Shown: positions 11,890-23,496, numbered from the stretch's first letter. The stretch is DNA of 64,000 nt from Dactylorhiza incarnata (GCA_033032865.1 JAWHQI010000004.1:28006001-28070000); one strand, 5' to 3'. Notes: generated by a model not told the origin, from the letters alone. Numbers and translations: made by a program.

Positions 11890-12215
11890 TTTCCTGAGAT
11901 TGTAGGGCTTGTTGGCCTGAGTTTGTAGGGCTGAAGGCCTGAGCTTGTAGGGCTATTTAGCCTGAGTTGTAGGGCATTATTGCCTGAGCTGTAGGAGGAG
12001 GATTCCTCTGAGGTAGGACCTGGAAGGGGTCTGAGTTGTAGGAGGTGGATTCCTTTGAGGTAGGGCTGTTTAGGCCTGAGATTATAGGACCTGTTATGGT
12101 CTGAGTTGTAGGATCAGTGGCTGATCTGAGGTGGGCTGGTGTGCCTGAGGTAGGGTTTGGGAAAACCTGAGAGATCCAGAGGGATCTGTGCTGTAAGCTA
12201 TTTTAGCTGAGTTTG
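11890..12215 (+). repeat. C1 LTR degenerate tandem repeat (GTAGGGC...GCCTGAG)
   Basis: Roughly fifteen degenerate units of about 15-30 bases carry TGTAGG or GTAGGG followed by CTGAG. A shorter version of the same tract is in the C2 LTR at 36690-36890. It is G-rich on the plus strand. No function is evident. Confidence 0.7.
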
Positions 12216-12454
12216 GAGGAGTTGGCCCTGTCTAACACACTGTTAGAAGGGTGAAGGGGGAAAGTGGACTACCCATAGACACACTGTCTTGGGGAACCAC
12301 TAAAAACACTAGTGTGTTTTCTGTGTGTGCTTGATTATATGCTTAGAATAACTTTAAACATCTGAATCAAACAAGTAAAAATCAAAAGACCTATTCGCCC
12401 ACCCCCCCCCCCCCCCTCTAGGTGAATTAGATCATATACCTATATAAACTTTCA

Positions 12455-15400
12455 CTTACCTTCATCGGATATAGTTCGGAAAACATCGTCAATCCTTTTG
12501 CACTTTCATATTTCCAAATCTCTAAGTAAGAAGTAGATTTATTCATATAAGAATAAAAATTTAAACATGTAGGAAAAACTTATATAGAGGTGTTGCCTAC
12601 CCATACAAACAAGAGCTCTAGGCACCGGAAAAATAGTGTACTTCAGAGCATATGTTTCCCCAGAATAAAGAAAGACGGCATAGGTTTCATGATGCACGGT
12701 GAGGTATGTCGACTGGTGAAGGCCAAGTGCAAGAGTCTTTGGGGAACTACCACAGTCACTGCCCATGTTAGAGTGGAAGCTCAAGAATATAATTATGGAT
12801 TTCGTACACAGGTTAAACATCCTCAATAAGGGCACAAGTTTATTTGGAACATAGAGGATAGATTGACCAAGGTAGTTAGGTCACCCCGAGCCATAAGGAT
12901 GCTCCCGTTGGTGTTCGATGAGATTTGTTGGGTTGTTTGTCTGTTATCATGGTGTGCCCGGGACAATCGTGTCTGATCGGGATGGACAGGTTACGTCCAA
13001 GAAGTGAAGATCAATTCAGGCATATTTGGGCTCTTAGTTGACGTTCAGCACAACTTTCCACCCTTAGAGGGACGGTGGCATGGGACTCCACTATCTTGGA
13101 TCCAGGATGAGGACTTAAATTCACTTGGCTCAGAATTTGTCGAGGACACAGATGCCCAAGTGCGACTGATTCGAGTTTGGATGTTGGAGGCCCAAAGCAG
13201 TCAGACCAGGTATTACGATGTGTGGCATTGTCAGGTAGAGTTCCAGATTGGAGATCGGGTGTTCCTGAAGATGCTTTTGATGCATGGAGTCTCATGGGTA
13301 CGCGGGCAGAAATTTGGAGCATAGGCTTGACTTACCCTTACCTTCAGCATATTCAAAAATGAGAATTTTTGGAGAAACTTTTTCTATAATTTCTGTAGAA
13401 ATTTAATAAAACGTTTGTGATTTAATTTTAGGGTCTAGAGTCCTCAAAACCCTACCAAATTTTGGTGGGTGGTCCTTAGGGTCATGACATGGCTCTGGTA
13501 AAAATTTCATCACATTTGGGATTGAATTGGTAGAGTAATTAAGTAACCCAAAATTTGGTCAAACTATGGTATATTAGATCAAAAGTGCACTTGATGGATT
13601 TGGGAGATCAACCCTCATTCAAATATTGTGAAACTTTGACCACTGATTTGATGTCACATAAAATACCCCCACAAGTGGTTTTGTGTGATTTGGGGTGGAT
13701 GTGCCCTAGAACCCCGGTTCAAATCGTAGGGTTGTATATTGAACCTATTGAAGGCCATAGGGTCATATGTCATTGGATTGACTTGAAACTTGGTAGAGAG
13801 GTTCATAGGGTGGTATTATGCCTAGATAATTTATCTGGAATTTTTAGGAACATTTATCCACTCTGAATTAATTAAGAATCAATTAGGGCACTTTCTTATG
13901 TTAAGAATTCACATAATCATTTTACCTGGAATGTTCATGAAATTTTGGCAGTGATCTGATACTAGTGATATTATTCTCTAATAGTTTTGTGATGAATTTT
14001 GGATTGATATATATAGTACTTCATTCATAACCTCAATATTTGCCTTAGTTGTAAGAAAATTAATTTTGGATTTAATACTCACTGGAAAATCATGAAACTT
14101 GGTCAGAGGACAGAATATGATCTGTAAATTTTAGTATAATTTTTGGAGGAGTTTTTATATGGTTCTCTTCACAAAGCCCTATGATTTGTTTATTTAAATA
14201 AAAGGATTTATATGGTCAAATGAATCTGGAAAATTGTGATACTCAACCAGCGAACTTTTCTGATCGCCCTAGTAGACATCTATTAATTTTATTGTAATTT
14301 TTGAACGAGGATTTTTGGTACTTCCTTTGCAAATCTCTGATTGCGATGGATTAATCAATATTTTAATTGGAGCTCAAACCTTTCTGGAAATTTATGAATT
14401 TCATATGTGCCTGTTATTTTGATGACATATAGTTGTACAAATTTTACCAAGGCCATAGCTTATCAGAAAACCATACTTGATGTTCAAAGTCATAGTTTCC
14501 CTGATTTTATAGAAATTATGATAAATGCTAAATAAATTAGGAAAATTATGAAATTCTGGAGATAGCCTTAAAATTTCATAATACACCCCCAATAAATATC
14601 TTGTGTCATTTGGATGAGCATTGCTAGTCTTTCTCTTTTATACATCATATTGTTCAAGTGGTCTATGTATAGTGAAAAGGCTGAATAAGGATAAACATGT
14701 AAGTTTTACATGGGGAATTAAGGAATTTGGTGCACCCATACTGATTGGTTTTGGGAGGGGTCACCAAGGAAAGTAGATGTAAGAAGTCTAGTTGACTAGG
14801 AGGCAAGAGTGTGCTTGGGATTGTCGAAAGATCGTCATTCCCTTGGAGTGAGCTAAAGTACACTCAGCATTAGTAAGTCTAACATTAATAGTGGTCGGGT
14901 CAAGGGTAGACACCAATAAGAATAAGCATCTTGGAAAGGGCAGTTTGGGCTATCATCCCATCGTACCTCCTAGTACCACTGTGAGCCCCTCACAGGGTAG
15001 TCCTCGGGAAGTCCATGGTTAACCCAAAGCCATATGAATAATTTATTATGCAATATTAACTCAATAATACACTCACCCACACCCCGCTGCAATGGGTGGT
15101 TAGTTGGTTTGGCCTTACGAGCGGTAGGCTCGATGGTTGTAGGAACGGACGAGTTGGTCCGGCGGGCCAGTGGCTCGGAAGGTTATGGTGATGGGCAGGT
15201 TAGCCCGGGGAGCTTATCGCTCGAAGATATATAGTTATCATAATTGCATGTGCATAAAGGTGGTGGGTCTTCGGTATTGACGGTCGTTCACACCGACATT
15301 GATACGCTGACTCGGCAAGTGTGGTTTTCACTTGGCCAAGGAAATACTGGTGGGCCAATCAGCAAGAGTACACAGGAGCTCCGCGGTTATGTTCTTTGCG

Positions 15401-16330
15401 TTGAGGCGTACTATAGTTATAGGTTAGGTAGAATGAATACCAACCTAGAGGTGGGCGAGGCCCAACCCACCGCTTCCGTTTGCGATTATGGGGGTATCCT
15501 GGGAGTTTTGCTAGCTCTAAAAAGCGAGAACTAAAGGTCTGTGTGCATAGAGTCGAAGTTTGTGAGTTGCACTTGTGTGATCATGACATTACCCAACATA
15601 ACTATGCATGTCATATCATAGGCATTGCATTTCAACCCCTACCCCTATCGTATAAATTGGTTATGGGACTTTTTATACGATAGGCCTTGCTAAATGACCC
15701 CTTGGTCTATAAGTTTGTATGGGCATTCCTATAAATCGAAGGTTATTTTTCTTACTTACTTTACTTTATTCTGTTATTTTTATTCTTCACCTTGCTTTAT
15801 TTACTGCTTCAATTATATATATACACCTGTGTAGTGGTAGATATTCCTGTAGCTAGGTCATGTCACCTGCTTTGATATATACCCCTTGCTGTCCTCCGCT
15901 TCATCCCTCTCGCACGGTGCCTAGGAGCCACTAGGGGATGGGTGGTGGGAAACGAGACTTGGTCTTTTTGACTAACGAACGGTGGACCATATCATTAGGG
16001 GACCGAGGAGACGCAGCACCACCAGAGGCCGATGCGGATGGAGGCGGGCTAGTCTAGCACAGGAGCACCAGTTTCAGGATCAGTGAGTAACTATTAGTAT
16101 ATTTTGCTTCCGCGAGTGATCTTTGTAGTGAGGCTTGATGTACTGGGCATGAGCCATTTGTATTGCTACCTCTTATTCAGTTATTATCTGTGGACATCTT
16201 TTATTATGATTTATATATTATGTGATGTGGACTTGAACTTAGTTTTGGTTCAATTATACTTTTCTTCTTCTGTGATCGATATGGCAGAGGATCTTCATAT
16301 ATCTCTTTTGTACTCATAGGGTCTTGAAAT
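12455..16330 (+). mobile_element. Decayed chromovirus (Tekay/Del-like Gypsy) remnant
   Basis: An integrase relic (12640-13325) is followed by about 3 kb of non-coding DNA that looks like 3' UTR plus an old LTR. Motifs such as ACCCCTACCCCTATCG near 15636, and the stretch rich in GAGACGCAGCACCACC near 16010, resemble the LTRs of plant Tekay-type elements from memory. No LTR pair, primer site or target duplication was found, so both limits are approximate. Frames at 15034-15534 and 13555-13866 show no recognisable domain. Confidence 0.5.
12640..13325 (+). pseudogene. Gypsy chromovirus integrase relic
   Basis: In broken frames one can read GEVCRLVKAKCKSLWG (the zinc-binding end), then EDRLTKVV (cf. 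the common VDRLTKSAHF), then DRDGQVTSK, and a C-terminal stretch AQSSQTRYYD...VEFQIGDRVFLK that matches the usual AQSRQKSYAD...FQVGDRVFLK. Catalytic residues are partly lost and there are several stops. No chromodomain is visible after 13325. Confidence 0.65.
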
Positions 16331-16379
16331 CTAGAGTTCCTGCACATTATAAACACATGGCATAATACATAATCTAGAA
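13326..16379. other. Non-coding remainder of the chromovirus remnant
   Basis: AT-rich first half (13330-14660), then more GC-rich DNA (14870-16080). No reading frame with a recognisable domain, no tandem array and no RNA gene was seen. Confidence 0.5.
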
Positions 16380-17123
16380 TGAAATATCGATGAGACTCAT
16401 GTACAGCGGCGCGTTAACGCTATCACTGACGATAACATCGGCATATTTAGAAATAACGTCGAAATGGAAATATCGTCGAGAAAGGAATGTCGATGGGACT
16501 CAGATATAGCAAGTTCTACCGTGAGCGTGTTAAGGCTAACGCCCGGAGGTAACTTATGGAAGTCCCGCCATCATGTTGCTGATTGAGGAGCAAAAAAGGA
16601 AGGAGATATGATTGGAAGGAAACTTATTGTGCTAACGCGGCGTGTTAGTATTACCGCGGGACGGCAGAAGAGGCTGCCAAAATTGGAGCAAGATTGTCGC
16701 CAAAGTTGACTCAATCCATGTGTCAGCCTATTTCCTAAAGAGGCTACTGCTCGGCGATAGCACTATCACTGGCGCTGGGCCCCGAGTCAATTTAAAGAGC
16801 GGTCCTCTTCCTTTTAGCAGTGTTGATTAACGGACTACCAAATCCATAACTCCTGTACTTTTGTGAGAGACTCCTTCTTGTAGCCAAGAGGACTCCATCA
16901 ATGCTCATAATCACAAATAACTTGAAGAAGGATCAATCACGCTTATTCTATGTGAAGTCTGTAAGCACTAAACTCCAACGACTACTCTGGCACGCCTTCG
17001 ACATCATCTTCAAGTTCAACCTATGAGGGAGTTTTTGAAGTTTTGTTTTTGTATTGTTTGTAACTCTTATCTTTTATCAGTAGAGAAATTCGCCCGTGGT
17101 TGGCGACTAGGGCCTTGAGAGGA
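16380..17123 (+). mobile_element. H2 solo-LTR-like sequence, left part
   Basis: This joins to 21728-22228 once A2 is removed. Both halves resemble the D-type LTR plan: the 'GAGGGAGTTTTTGAAG...TTTGTATTG' tract (17030) parallels D at 24590, and the right half ends in a C-run and CTACAACA. It carries palindrome-like words CTAACGCGGCGTGTTAG (16631) and GTTAACGC. The left boundary could not be found. Confidence 0.5.
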
Positions 17124-17289
17124 TGTTGGAACCATAGTTTTGATTTGAGTTAGGATCCACCTTTAGTGTCTAAGTTTATATTATAATATATCTTATAACT
17201 TAGAATAAATCTCATTAAGAAAGAAAGCTGAAAAGACATACATTTTAATAGGCAGAAAATAAGAGAAGAAATAAATATTATATATATTG

Positions 17290-17575
17290 CCTGCGTTCGA
17301 CGAACGTCGAGCGGAGCTCTGCGAATGTCAAACGGCGATCGACGAATTATATTATAGCAGCGTTCGACGAAAAACATCCATCTTAGCGGTCGAAGAACAG
17401 CGGCTCAACGGTCGACGAAATCATCCCGTCTCAGCGGTCGACGAAAAGTTCCGTTCGACGAACTCAAGGCTACGTTCGACGAAATCCAAAGATCTCAGCG
17501 GTCGACGAACAACAATACAACAGCGGTCGACGAACAGAATTCTCAGGTCGATGAAAGTGAAGCTGAGCTCGGCGA
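17290..17575. repeat. A2 5' LTR word array: GTCGACGAA / TTCGACGAA
   Basis: About fourteen copies of CGACGAA preceded by GTT or GGT, often as AGCGGTCGACGAA. This is the reverse-strand version of the TTCGTCGAA array in A. The matching part of the 3' LTR (20341-20420) keeps only one or two copies. Confidence 0.85.
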
Positions 17576-18218
17576 AATTGTTAACAGCAATTATATTCCT
17601 TCTATCTCAGCTCGACTAATATTCTAAGCAATATTTTAAGTAACTTATATTTATATATTGCTATATATTGTCTTTCTTTATGAATATATAATATAGCCGT
17701 TGCAGGCATTAAATTCTATAGCCGTTGGCAGCAGAAATAATAAATGTTGTAGCTGTTGCAGCAAGCAAAAGAAGGAAAGAGGATAGCTCGAGGATCTGCT
17801 AAATAAAAGAAATATTATTTCTTTCCTCTTTGGTCAGCAAGGAATCAAATTAGACGAAAGAAGACAGCAGCTCTTTTACACGACAGCAGGAGTCAACTTA
17901 TTATACAGCAGAATATATTATAGCAGATTTTATATGAGATATATACAGCTGCTCTCTCTCTCTCTCGACAGATTATATATATACATATAGTTTATATTGT
18001 TGTACAGATTTTCATATAGTACAGAACATATTAACATTGTTGTACAAGAATAAGAGAAGAAGAAGGGAAAAAGAAGAACACAACAAAAACAGAGGACAAC
18101 TCTATTACTTTATCTTGTTCTGTTTTTGCTAAACTCTTCTCTTGCAGATCATATACAACCCGAGACACCAAATCAAATATCATTTGCTCAGGGATCTAAA
18201 ACTGCAAGAAGAAGAACA

Positions 18219-18655
18219 GAGGTTTTGCAACCAAGAGAAGGAGCCTCCACAAGCTGTCATCAAACTTAATCAGATAGGGGAAGCTCTCTTCAACAACATC
18301 ATCAAGATCCAACTGAACATCTCATCAGGATCTTCAAGTGTCTTCTCAGCAAAGAGAAGAATAGCATAATCTTTTCTGTTTTCTTTTATTCCTTCCCATC
18401 TTGTAAAGGGAGTTTTAACCCTTTACAAGATGGGAAGGAATAAAAGAAAACAGAAAAGATTATGATGTTCTTCTCTTTGCTGAGAGGTTTTGCAACCAAG
18501 AGAAGGAGCCTCCACAAGCTGTCATCAAACTTAATTAGACAGGGGGAGCTCTCTTCAACAACATCATCAAGATCCAACTGAACATCTCATCAGGATCTTC
18601 ACGTGTCTTCTCAGCAAAGAGCAGAATAGCATAATCTTTTCTGTTTTCTTTTATT
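18219..18655 (+). repeat. Direct duplication within the A2 5' LTR
   Basis: The tract from AGGTTTTGCAACCAAGAG through TTCTGTTTTCTTTTATTCC occurs at about 18219-18393 and again at about 18485-18658. The spacing is about 265 bases, with point changes. The two copies are separated by the inverted arm of the fold-back at 18419-18464. Confidence 0.85.
18365..18464. repeat. Perfect 46-bp inverted repeat (8-bp spacer)
   Basis: The left arm at 18365-18410 (CATAATC...TAAAGGG) is the exact reverse complement of 18419-18464. The spacer is AGTTTTAA. Beyond the arms pairing continues imperfectly for about 20 bases (AGCAAAGAGAAGAA against TTCTTCTCTTTGCT). Such a fold-back is absent from the 3' LTR. Confidence 0.95.
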
Positions 18656-18692
18656 CCTTCCCAAGGAATAAAAGAAAACAGAAAAGATTATG
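18630..18692. repeat. Perfect 30-bp inverted repeat (3-bp spacer)
   Basis: The left arm 18630-18659 is the exact reverse complement of 18663-18692, with CCC between. It uses the outer 30 bases of the same arm as the 18365-18464 fold-back, so the same sequence has been folded back twice. Confidence 0.95.
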
Positions 18693-18762
18693 TTGTTCTT
18701 CTCTTTGCTGAGGGTTGATTTTATCAATCACCCTCATCAGAGCATATCAATTGTCCCTTTCA

Positions 18763-18850
18763 ATTGGTATCAGGGGATGTTGATTTTATCATTTCATTTT
18801 CTTGCACCTGATATTCAATTGAAACACTTTCAATTGGTATCAAAGCTAAG
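18763..18850 (+). promoter_or_regulatory. A2 primer-binding site, duplicated
   Basis: TTGGTATCAGGGG follows the LTR end CTTTCA at 18762. A second CACTTTCAATTGGTATCAAAGC is at about 18826-18847. Both resemble the initiator tRNA-Met site. The second is the better match. Confidence 0.75.
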
Positions 18851-18926
18851 TTGATTATTCACGCAGGCTAACACCTGAATCACAAAGATCACTTAGTTCT
18901 TATTTTTCTTAAAAAGGTTTTTCAAA

Positions 18927-19763
18927 ATGACACTAGCAGATTTTTCATTTTCAGATCCACCTTTATGTAATTTGGATAGATTTGAGTTATGGCAAGTTAG
19001 AATTAAGGTATATATGAATGTTATAGATGAAAGTATTTATAAATCTGTTTTGACAGGAATTTCATCTTCAACCTCTTCATCTGATGATCAAGAAATGCTG
19101 AAAAGTGTTGATGCCATGGCCATGAAGATATTGGCTAAATCAATGTCAACAGACATTCTTCTTACAGTGGCTGATTGCACTTCAGCAAAGGGCATTTGGA
19201 ACTCCCTCTCAAGGATGGTAAATGGATCCACCTTTACTTCTTCCCCTAACATCATTTTTGATGCAGAACCATCTTCTATTCTAACTGAAGATGAAGACAA
19301 GGAAGAACAAAAAGCCAGAAACTTTTGTATGAAGGCTATATATGGCTCAAAATACAAATCAGAATTTGAATCTGAACCAGAAAAGGTAGTAGAGGTAACT
19401 TCATACTTTATTTCTACCTCTGATCTTTCTAAATCTGTTTTCAATTCATTGTGTACAGATTTAATAACATTTGGAAATTACAATTCTGAAAATAACATTA
19501 GAAAAGAGTTAACAAAAATAATTAATTTAACTCCTTTCAAAATTTCTGTAGAACAAACTATCTGTTTAAAAAATAAGATATTTAAAGCTGATAAGTTCAA
19601 ACAGAATTTTAAAGAAAAAGAAATTATGTATGTTCAGCAAAATCAAAGAAAATTTTCAAATTTGTATTTTAATGAAATAAAAAGACCAACATACCTATCT
19701 ATAAGGCAATTTTTTAAACTGATTAATATTTTTACTCAAATTTTAGTTAAACTGTTGTTTTAA
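18927..19763 (+). pseudogene. A2 gag-like protein (278 aa), no knuckle
   Basis: MTLADFSFSDPPLCNLDRFE opens like a Copia gag (the segment that precedes W..R...Y), and residues 80-105 (TSAKGIWNSLSRM) match the gag 'AKEIWDSL' signature. It then jumps to an acidic part and a Lys-rich coil that ends without a CCHC knuckle. It looks like a gag with an internal deletion. The frame is open, so expression is possible. Structural gag would build the particle, but nucleic-acid binding would have to come from another element. Confidence 0.7.
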
Positions 19764-20118
19764 TGATTCATTGGAATTTTTCTATTTTAAAAGCAATGTC
19801 AGATAACTTCACTCTCTTACAGATTTTTTCTCCAAAATCAGTTTGAGCATTCTACTCAAGTAGCATAGATCAGAAATGATCAGAGCTCTGAGTGTGAGTC
19901 TATTCTGATTAAGGGGATTCTATAGAAAGAAGCTATCAGACTTTGACTTTTTTATTTTTAAATTCCTAGAATCTAATAACAGCTAGTAATTCACATATTA
20001 AAAATCCTATTTAAATCAAAATTTAGGAAATCAGAAATTGCTTAGTTTTAAAAGAAAATTAGAAAATAATCTCTAACCCTTAAGCTTTCAAGACTTTTTA
20101 TGCTTAGGTATCCTAAAC
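19764..20118 (+). other. A2 internal non-coding tract
   Basis: AT-rich DNA between the gag-like stop and the polypurine tracts. No frame or pol motif is visible. The same relation of sequence to family A is seen at 2100-2550 on the minus strand. Confidence 0.7.
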
Positions 20119-20187
20119 CAAATAGGGGGAGATTGTTAGAACCTAGTCGTAATTTGGATTAGGATCCCAACTCAAATAGGGGGAGAT
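20119..20187 (+). promoter_or_regulatory. A2 double polypurine tract
   Basis: AAATAGGGGGAGAT occurs twice, at about 20120-20133 and 20174-20187, each followed by an LTR-start-like TGTT (TGTTAGAACC at 20134, TGTTGGAACC at 20188). The 5' LTR of A2 begins with the second form, while element A begins with the first. Confidence 0.85.
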
Positions 20188-20789
20188 TGTTGGAACCTTA
20201 GTTTTGATTTGAGTTAGGATCCACCTTTAGTGTCTAAGTTTATATTATAATATATCTTATAACGTAGAATAAATCTCATTAAGAAAGAAAGCTGAAAAGA
20301 CATACATTTTAATAGGCAGAAAATAAGAGAAGAAATATTTTAAGCTGAGCTGAGCTCGAAAGTGAAGCTGAGCTCGACTAATATTGTCGACGAAAGTGAA
20401 GCTGAGCTCCACGAAATTGTTAAGAGCAATTATATTCCTTCTATCTCAGCTCGACTAATATTCTAAGCAATATTTTAAGTAACTTCTATTTATATATTGC
20501 TATATATTGTCTTTCTTTATGAATATATAATATAGCTGTTGCAGGCATTAAATGCTATAGCCGTTGGCAGCAGAAATAATAAATGTTGTAGCCGTTGCAG
20601 CAAGCAAAAGAAGGAAAGAGGACAGCTCGAGGATCTGCTAAATAAAAGAAATATTATTTCTTTCCTCTTTGGTCAGCAAGGATTCAAATTAGACGAAAGA
20701 AGACAACAACTCTTTTACACGACAGCAGGAGTCAACTTATTATACAGCAGAATATATTACAGCAGATTTTATATGAGATATATACAGCT

Positions 20790-20824
<35 letters not shown>

Positions 20825-21722
20825 ACAGATTATATATATACATATAGTTTATATTGATGTACAGATTTTCATATAGTACAGAACATATTAACATTGTTGT
20901 ACAGGAATAAGAGAAGAAGAAGAAGAAGAAGAAGGGAAAAATTAGAACACAGCAAAAACCGAGGACAACTCTATTACTTTATCTTGTTCTGTTTTTGCTA
21001 AACTCTTCTCTTGCAGATCATATACAACCTGAGACACAAAATCAAATATCATTTGCTCAGGGATCTAAAACTGCAAGAAGAAGAATAGAGGTTTTGCAAC
21101 CAAGAGAAGGAGCCTCCACAATCTGTCATCAAACATAATCAGACAGGGGGAGCTCTCTTCAACAACATCATCAAGATCCAACTGAACATCTCATCAGGAT
21201 CTTCAAGTTCTTCTTAGCAAAGAGAATAACTGCATAATCTTTTCTGTTTTCTTTTATTCTTTCCCATCTTGTAAAGGGTTAAAACTCCCTTCAAAAGTTT
21301 ACTCCCGGTGACAGGCCACCTTAGCAAAAACCTGCAGCTTGGTTTATAAGCACCTGATCAAAAACTTATAGGTGAATTGGGCACCTGATCAAAACTCCCA
21401 TTGGTGTGTGGACACCTTATCAAACCTCTATTGGTGTGAGGGCACCTTATCAACAACCTCCAGTGGATTCCTACCAGTGGGTAGAAGAGTAGATATACCC
21501 AGTTGAGGGGAACTTCTATATTTCCTTGTGTCATCTGGATGTGCTTGTTTGTTTTGTTTTGTTTTCTTATTTGTGTTGTGTTATTTATATGCACTCTAAC
21601 TGTTTGATTTTATTACTCATACAGCAATCAGCAAACTCACTTATATATATATCAATTATTTTGAAAGTAAAACTTAAACAAGATCTTTAATAACATATAA
21701 TAAGAACTAAATTCTCCTTTCA
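20188..21722 (+). repeat. A2 3' LTR
   Basis: It begins TGTTGGAACC and ends TTCTCCTTTCA before the duplication GAGGA. It includes an expanded (CT)n tract (about 20791-20822, compared with about 17 bases in the 5' LTR), a (GAA)n tract near 20910 and a full R/U5 end. Its word array is contracted. Confidence 0.88.
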
Positions 21723-21727
21723 GAGGA

Positions 21728-22228
21728 CTATGGAGAATTCACCGTGTGGGTGTAGCAATTAGGTCTAGGATTAAATCTATGGGTGGCTCGGGGCCTCATC
21801 TGGGAGAGATAGGCTAGAGATAACCGGTCTTTGGGAGAAGGGTCGGTATAGAAAAACAAAAAGGTTTTTACATTCGCTTCAATTCCAAGCATTATTGAGA
21901 TCAAGTTTTGTAATCATTTTTATAGCAATAATATTATCTTTTTCTCTAGTATTGACTGCTTATCTCTGATCTTCAGAGTCTAAACAAAAAGGGAGTTCTC
22001 TTTCACTAACGCTGAGTGGTAACTTCTACCACTGGCGGTAGCAATTGAGACTTCATCTCTCTTGTCGGGTGCAACTATGTTTCGTAAAATCAAATATCAT
22101 TATCTTAAGAGAAACATTTTTGTTAAATATACTTCATATATAACTATAATTTTACTTAAGCTCTACAAGATTTAAAACCCTTATTCACCCCCCCCCCCCC
22201 CCTCTAAGGGCGCTACAGATCTACAACA
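21728..22228 (+). mobile_element. H2 solo-LTR-like sequence, right part
   Basis: It continues the sequence broken at 17123. GGTGTAGCAATTAGGTCTAGG, the 'GGGCCTCATCTGGGAGAG' stretch and CCTTATTCACCC plus a run of 15 C (22188-22202) parallel the D LTR at 24715-25113. It ends GATCTACAACA at 22228, like the D LTR end. No internal region or primer site follows, so this is probably a solo LTR. Confidence 0.6.
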
Positions 22229-23496
22229 CATGAGACTTTGCACATGATTCTGCCACACACTAATTAGTTAATAGCGTAAATATTGAATTCTTCTGTACTA
22301 TCGTCATAAGGCCGGAGGACTTTACCCTTTGATACATATGCTTTTGCTTGTATAACATGATATGTGATGTGAATTTGTGTTGATGCTTTGTTAGATTCAT
22401 ACACATGACAGGGCGCCACAAGTAATATACGTTTGCATACATGTTGCATATATAGGCCCATTTTATTTAAATTCTCAACATAAAACGTGGTTGATGCTTA
22501 TGACATGTAGACTAGAGATTAATATGTTTGTTTATATATTTCATTCATTTGAATATGAAGTGCTGCAGGGTGATGTAGTTTCCCGGGGTCCACTAGGACG
22601 ATTGGGAGGAGGGGTGTTTTTATGAAGTGGTGGTCAGTTTTGGATGACCCTCGTGTATTGCTTTTGTTGTGATGGTTGTAGGGTAAGGATCTCAATTTGG
22701 AGCTCGCAAGCTGGATAAAAAGCCATTAAAATATGAAGTGTTCTTCTCCCCCTCCTTCTTTATCATTTTCCTTTGATTTTTTCGGCTTGCGCGCTAAGGT
22801 GGATTAGGATTTTGATTTACTTGGTACACTTTAGACGCTTGAATGAATATAAGGCATAAAGCCGAAAACTCTTTTGACTTGTTTATCTTAGTTGTCGACA
22901 GCGTCTAGGTTCAGTTTTTGTTGTGCTTTTTGAGTTGTTTATTTCAATTCTTGTTTCGTATATCATGTTATAGTACTTTAACTATGATGACTTTATGTTG
23001 TGGCACCCGGACGAACCCATACTATATGATTGATGCGGTGGAGGTGTTATAAGGTCTTCCTAGCATGAGCATCAAACTTCTAGGGTCCCTGCAAATTTTA
23101 GCATGGGTTACACATCTTGCGCTTCATTTCATTTTATTGAGCATCTGTTATACTAATGCATTTTTATTAAACCCTCTAACTCAACTTGTATGATGTTCAA
23201 TGGTTTGTTCTCCTCTTTTATTTGTGTTTCTCAAAATGTTGTAGATTTTCAAGTTAGTTGTCTTCAATGTTTATGAACCATCCATAACGTAAATGTAGAA
23301 GACTGATTCATATAGACAACTAATTCATGAACACAAGACAAACACATTGTGTACCTCATTTTATGTAAACATTTTGTAGTTGTAGGATATTTTTCTGAGT
23401 ACTTGTTTAACAATAAATTCAATCGCATGTTATAATATTAATAGTTGGTGAGTCCACCAAATTTTGCCATTCTTGTAAAAAAACCTTCACATTTCC
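22229..23496. other. Unassigned intergenic DNA
   Basis: AT-rich DNA with no recognisable reading frame, RNA gene or repeat. It may be old transposon or gene-flank sequence. It leads into the MULE relic on the minus strand. Confidence 0.5.

Larger units (their letters stand above)
1..12454 (+). mobile_element. Copia LTR retrotransposon C1 (Sirevirus-like), 5' end outside window
   Basis: Seen: in order, a gag tail, a CCHC knuckle, an aspartic protease (DSGCSRHMTG), integrase, reverse transcriptase (CVDDIIFG), RNase H, repeated polypurine tracts and a 3' LTR. The Copia order (integrase before RT) is clear. Several AGGGGGAG tracts before the LTR are a Sirevirus habit. The element is interrupted by family A (573-4782) and by S1 (6992-9058). 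It is dead: there are in-frame stops near 5658, 5826, 6543 and 6912 and frame changes near 5135 and 9270. The 5' LTR lies left of the window, so its target duplication cannot be tested; the 3' flank begins CTTAC. Confidence 0.9.
10755..12454 (+). repeat. C1 3' LTR
   Basis: It begins TGTTGGCAATATTG after the polypurine tract and ends ATATAAACTTTCA. A homologous LTR starts element C2 (35872-37127). It contains a TTCGTCGAA/CCGCTGAGAC word array (10936-11456). After that come many near-repeats of 'TGTAGGGCT...GCCTGAG' (11890-12210) and a run of 15 C at 12402-12416 near its end. Confidence 0.85.
17124..18762 (+). repeat. A2 5' LTR (rearranged)
   Basis: It starts TGTTGGAACC and ends CCCTTTCA before the primer site. 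It matches 20188-21270 of the 3' LTR, but from about 18365 it is replaced by inverted and direct duplications. The R/U5 tract seen in the 3' LTR (21300-21700) is absent. A (CT)n tract sits at 17951-17967. Confidence 0.85.
17124..21722 (+). mobile_element. A2: second family A gag-only element, plus strand
   Basis: 4599 bp flanked by GAGGA at 17119-17123 and 21723-21727. 5' LTR 17124-18762, primer site, gag-like frame 18927-19763, two polypurine tracts, 3' LTR 20188-21722. No pol is present. The two LTRs are unlike at two places: the 5' copy keeps a 250-base palindromic-word array that the 3' copy has mostly lost, and the 5' copy ends in fold-back duplications in place of the normal U5 end. Confidence 0.9.
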
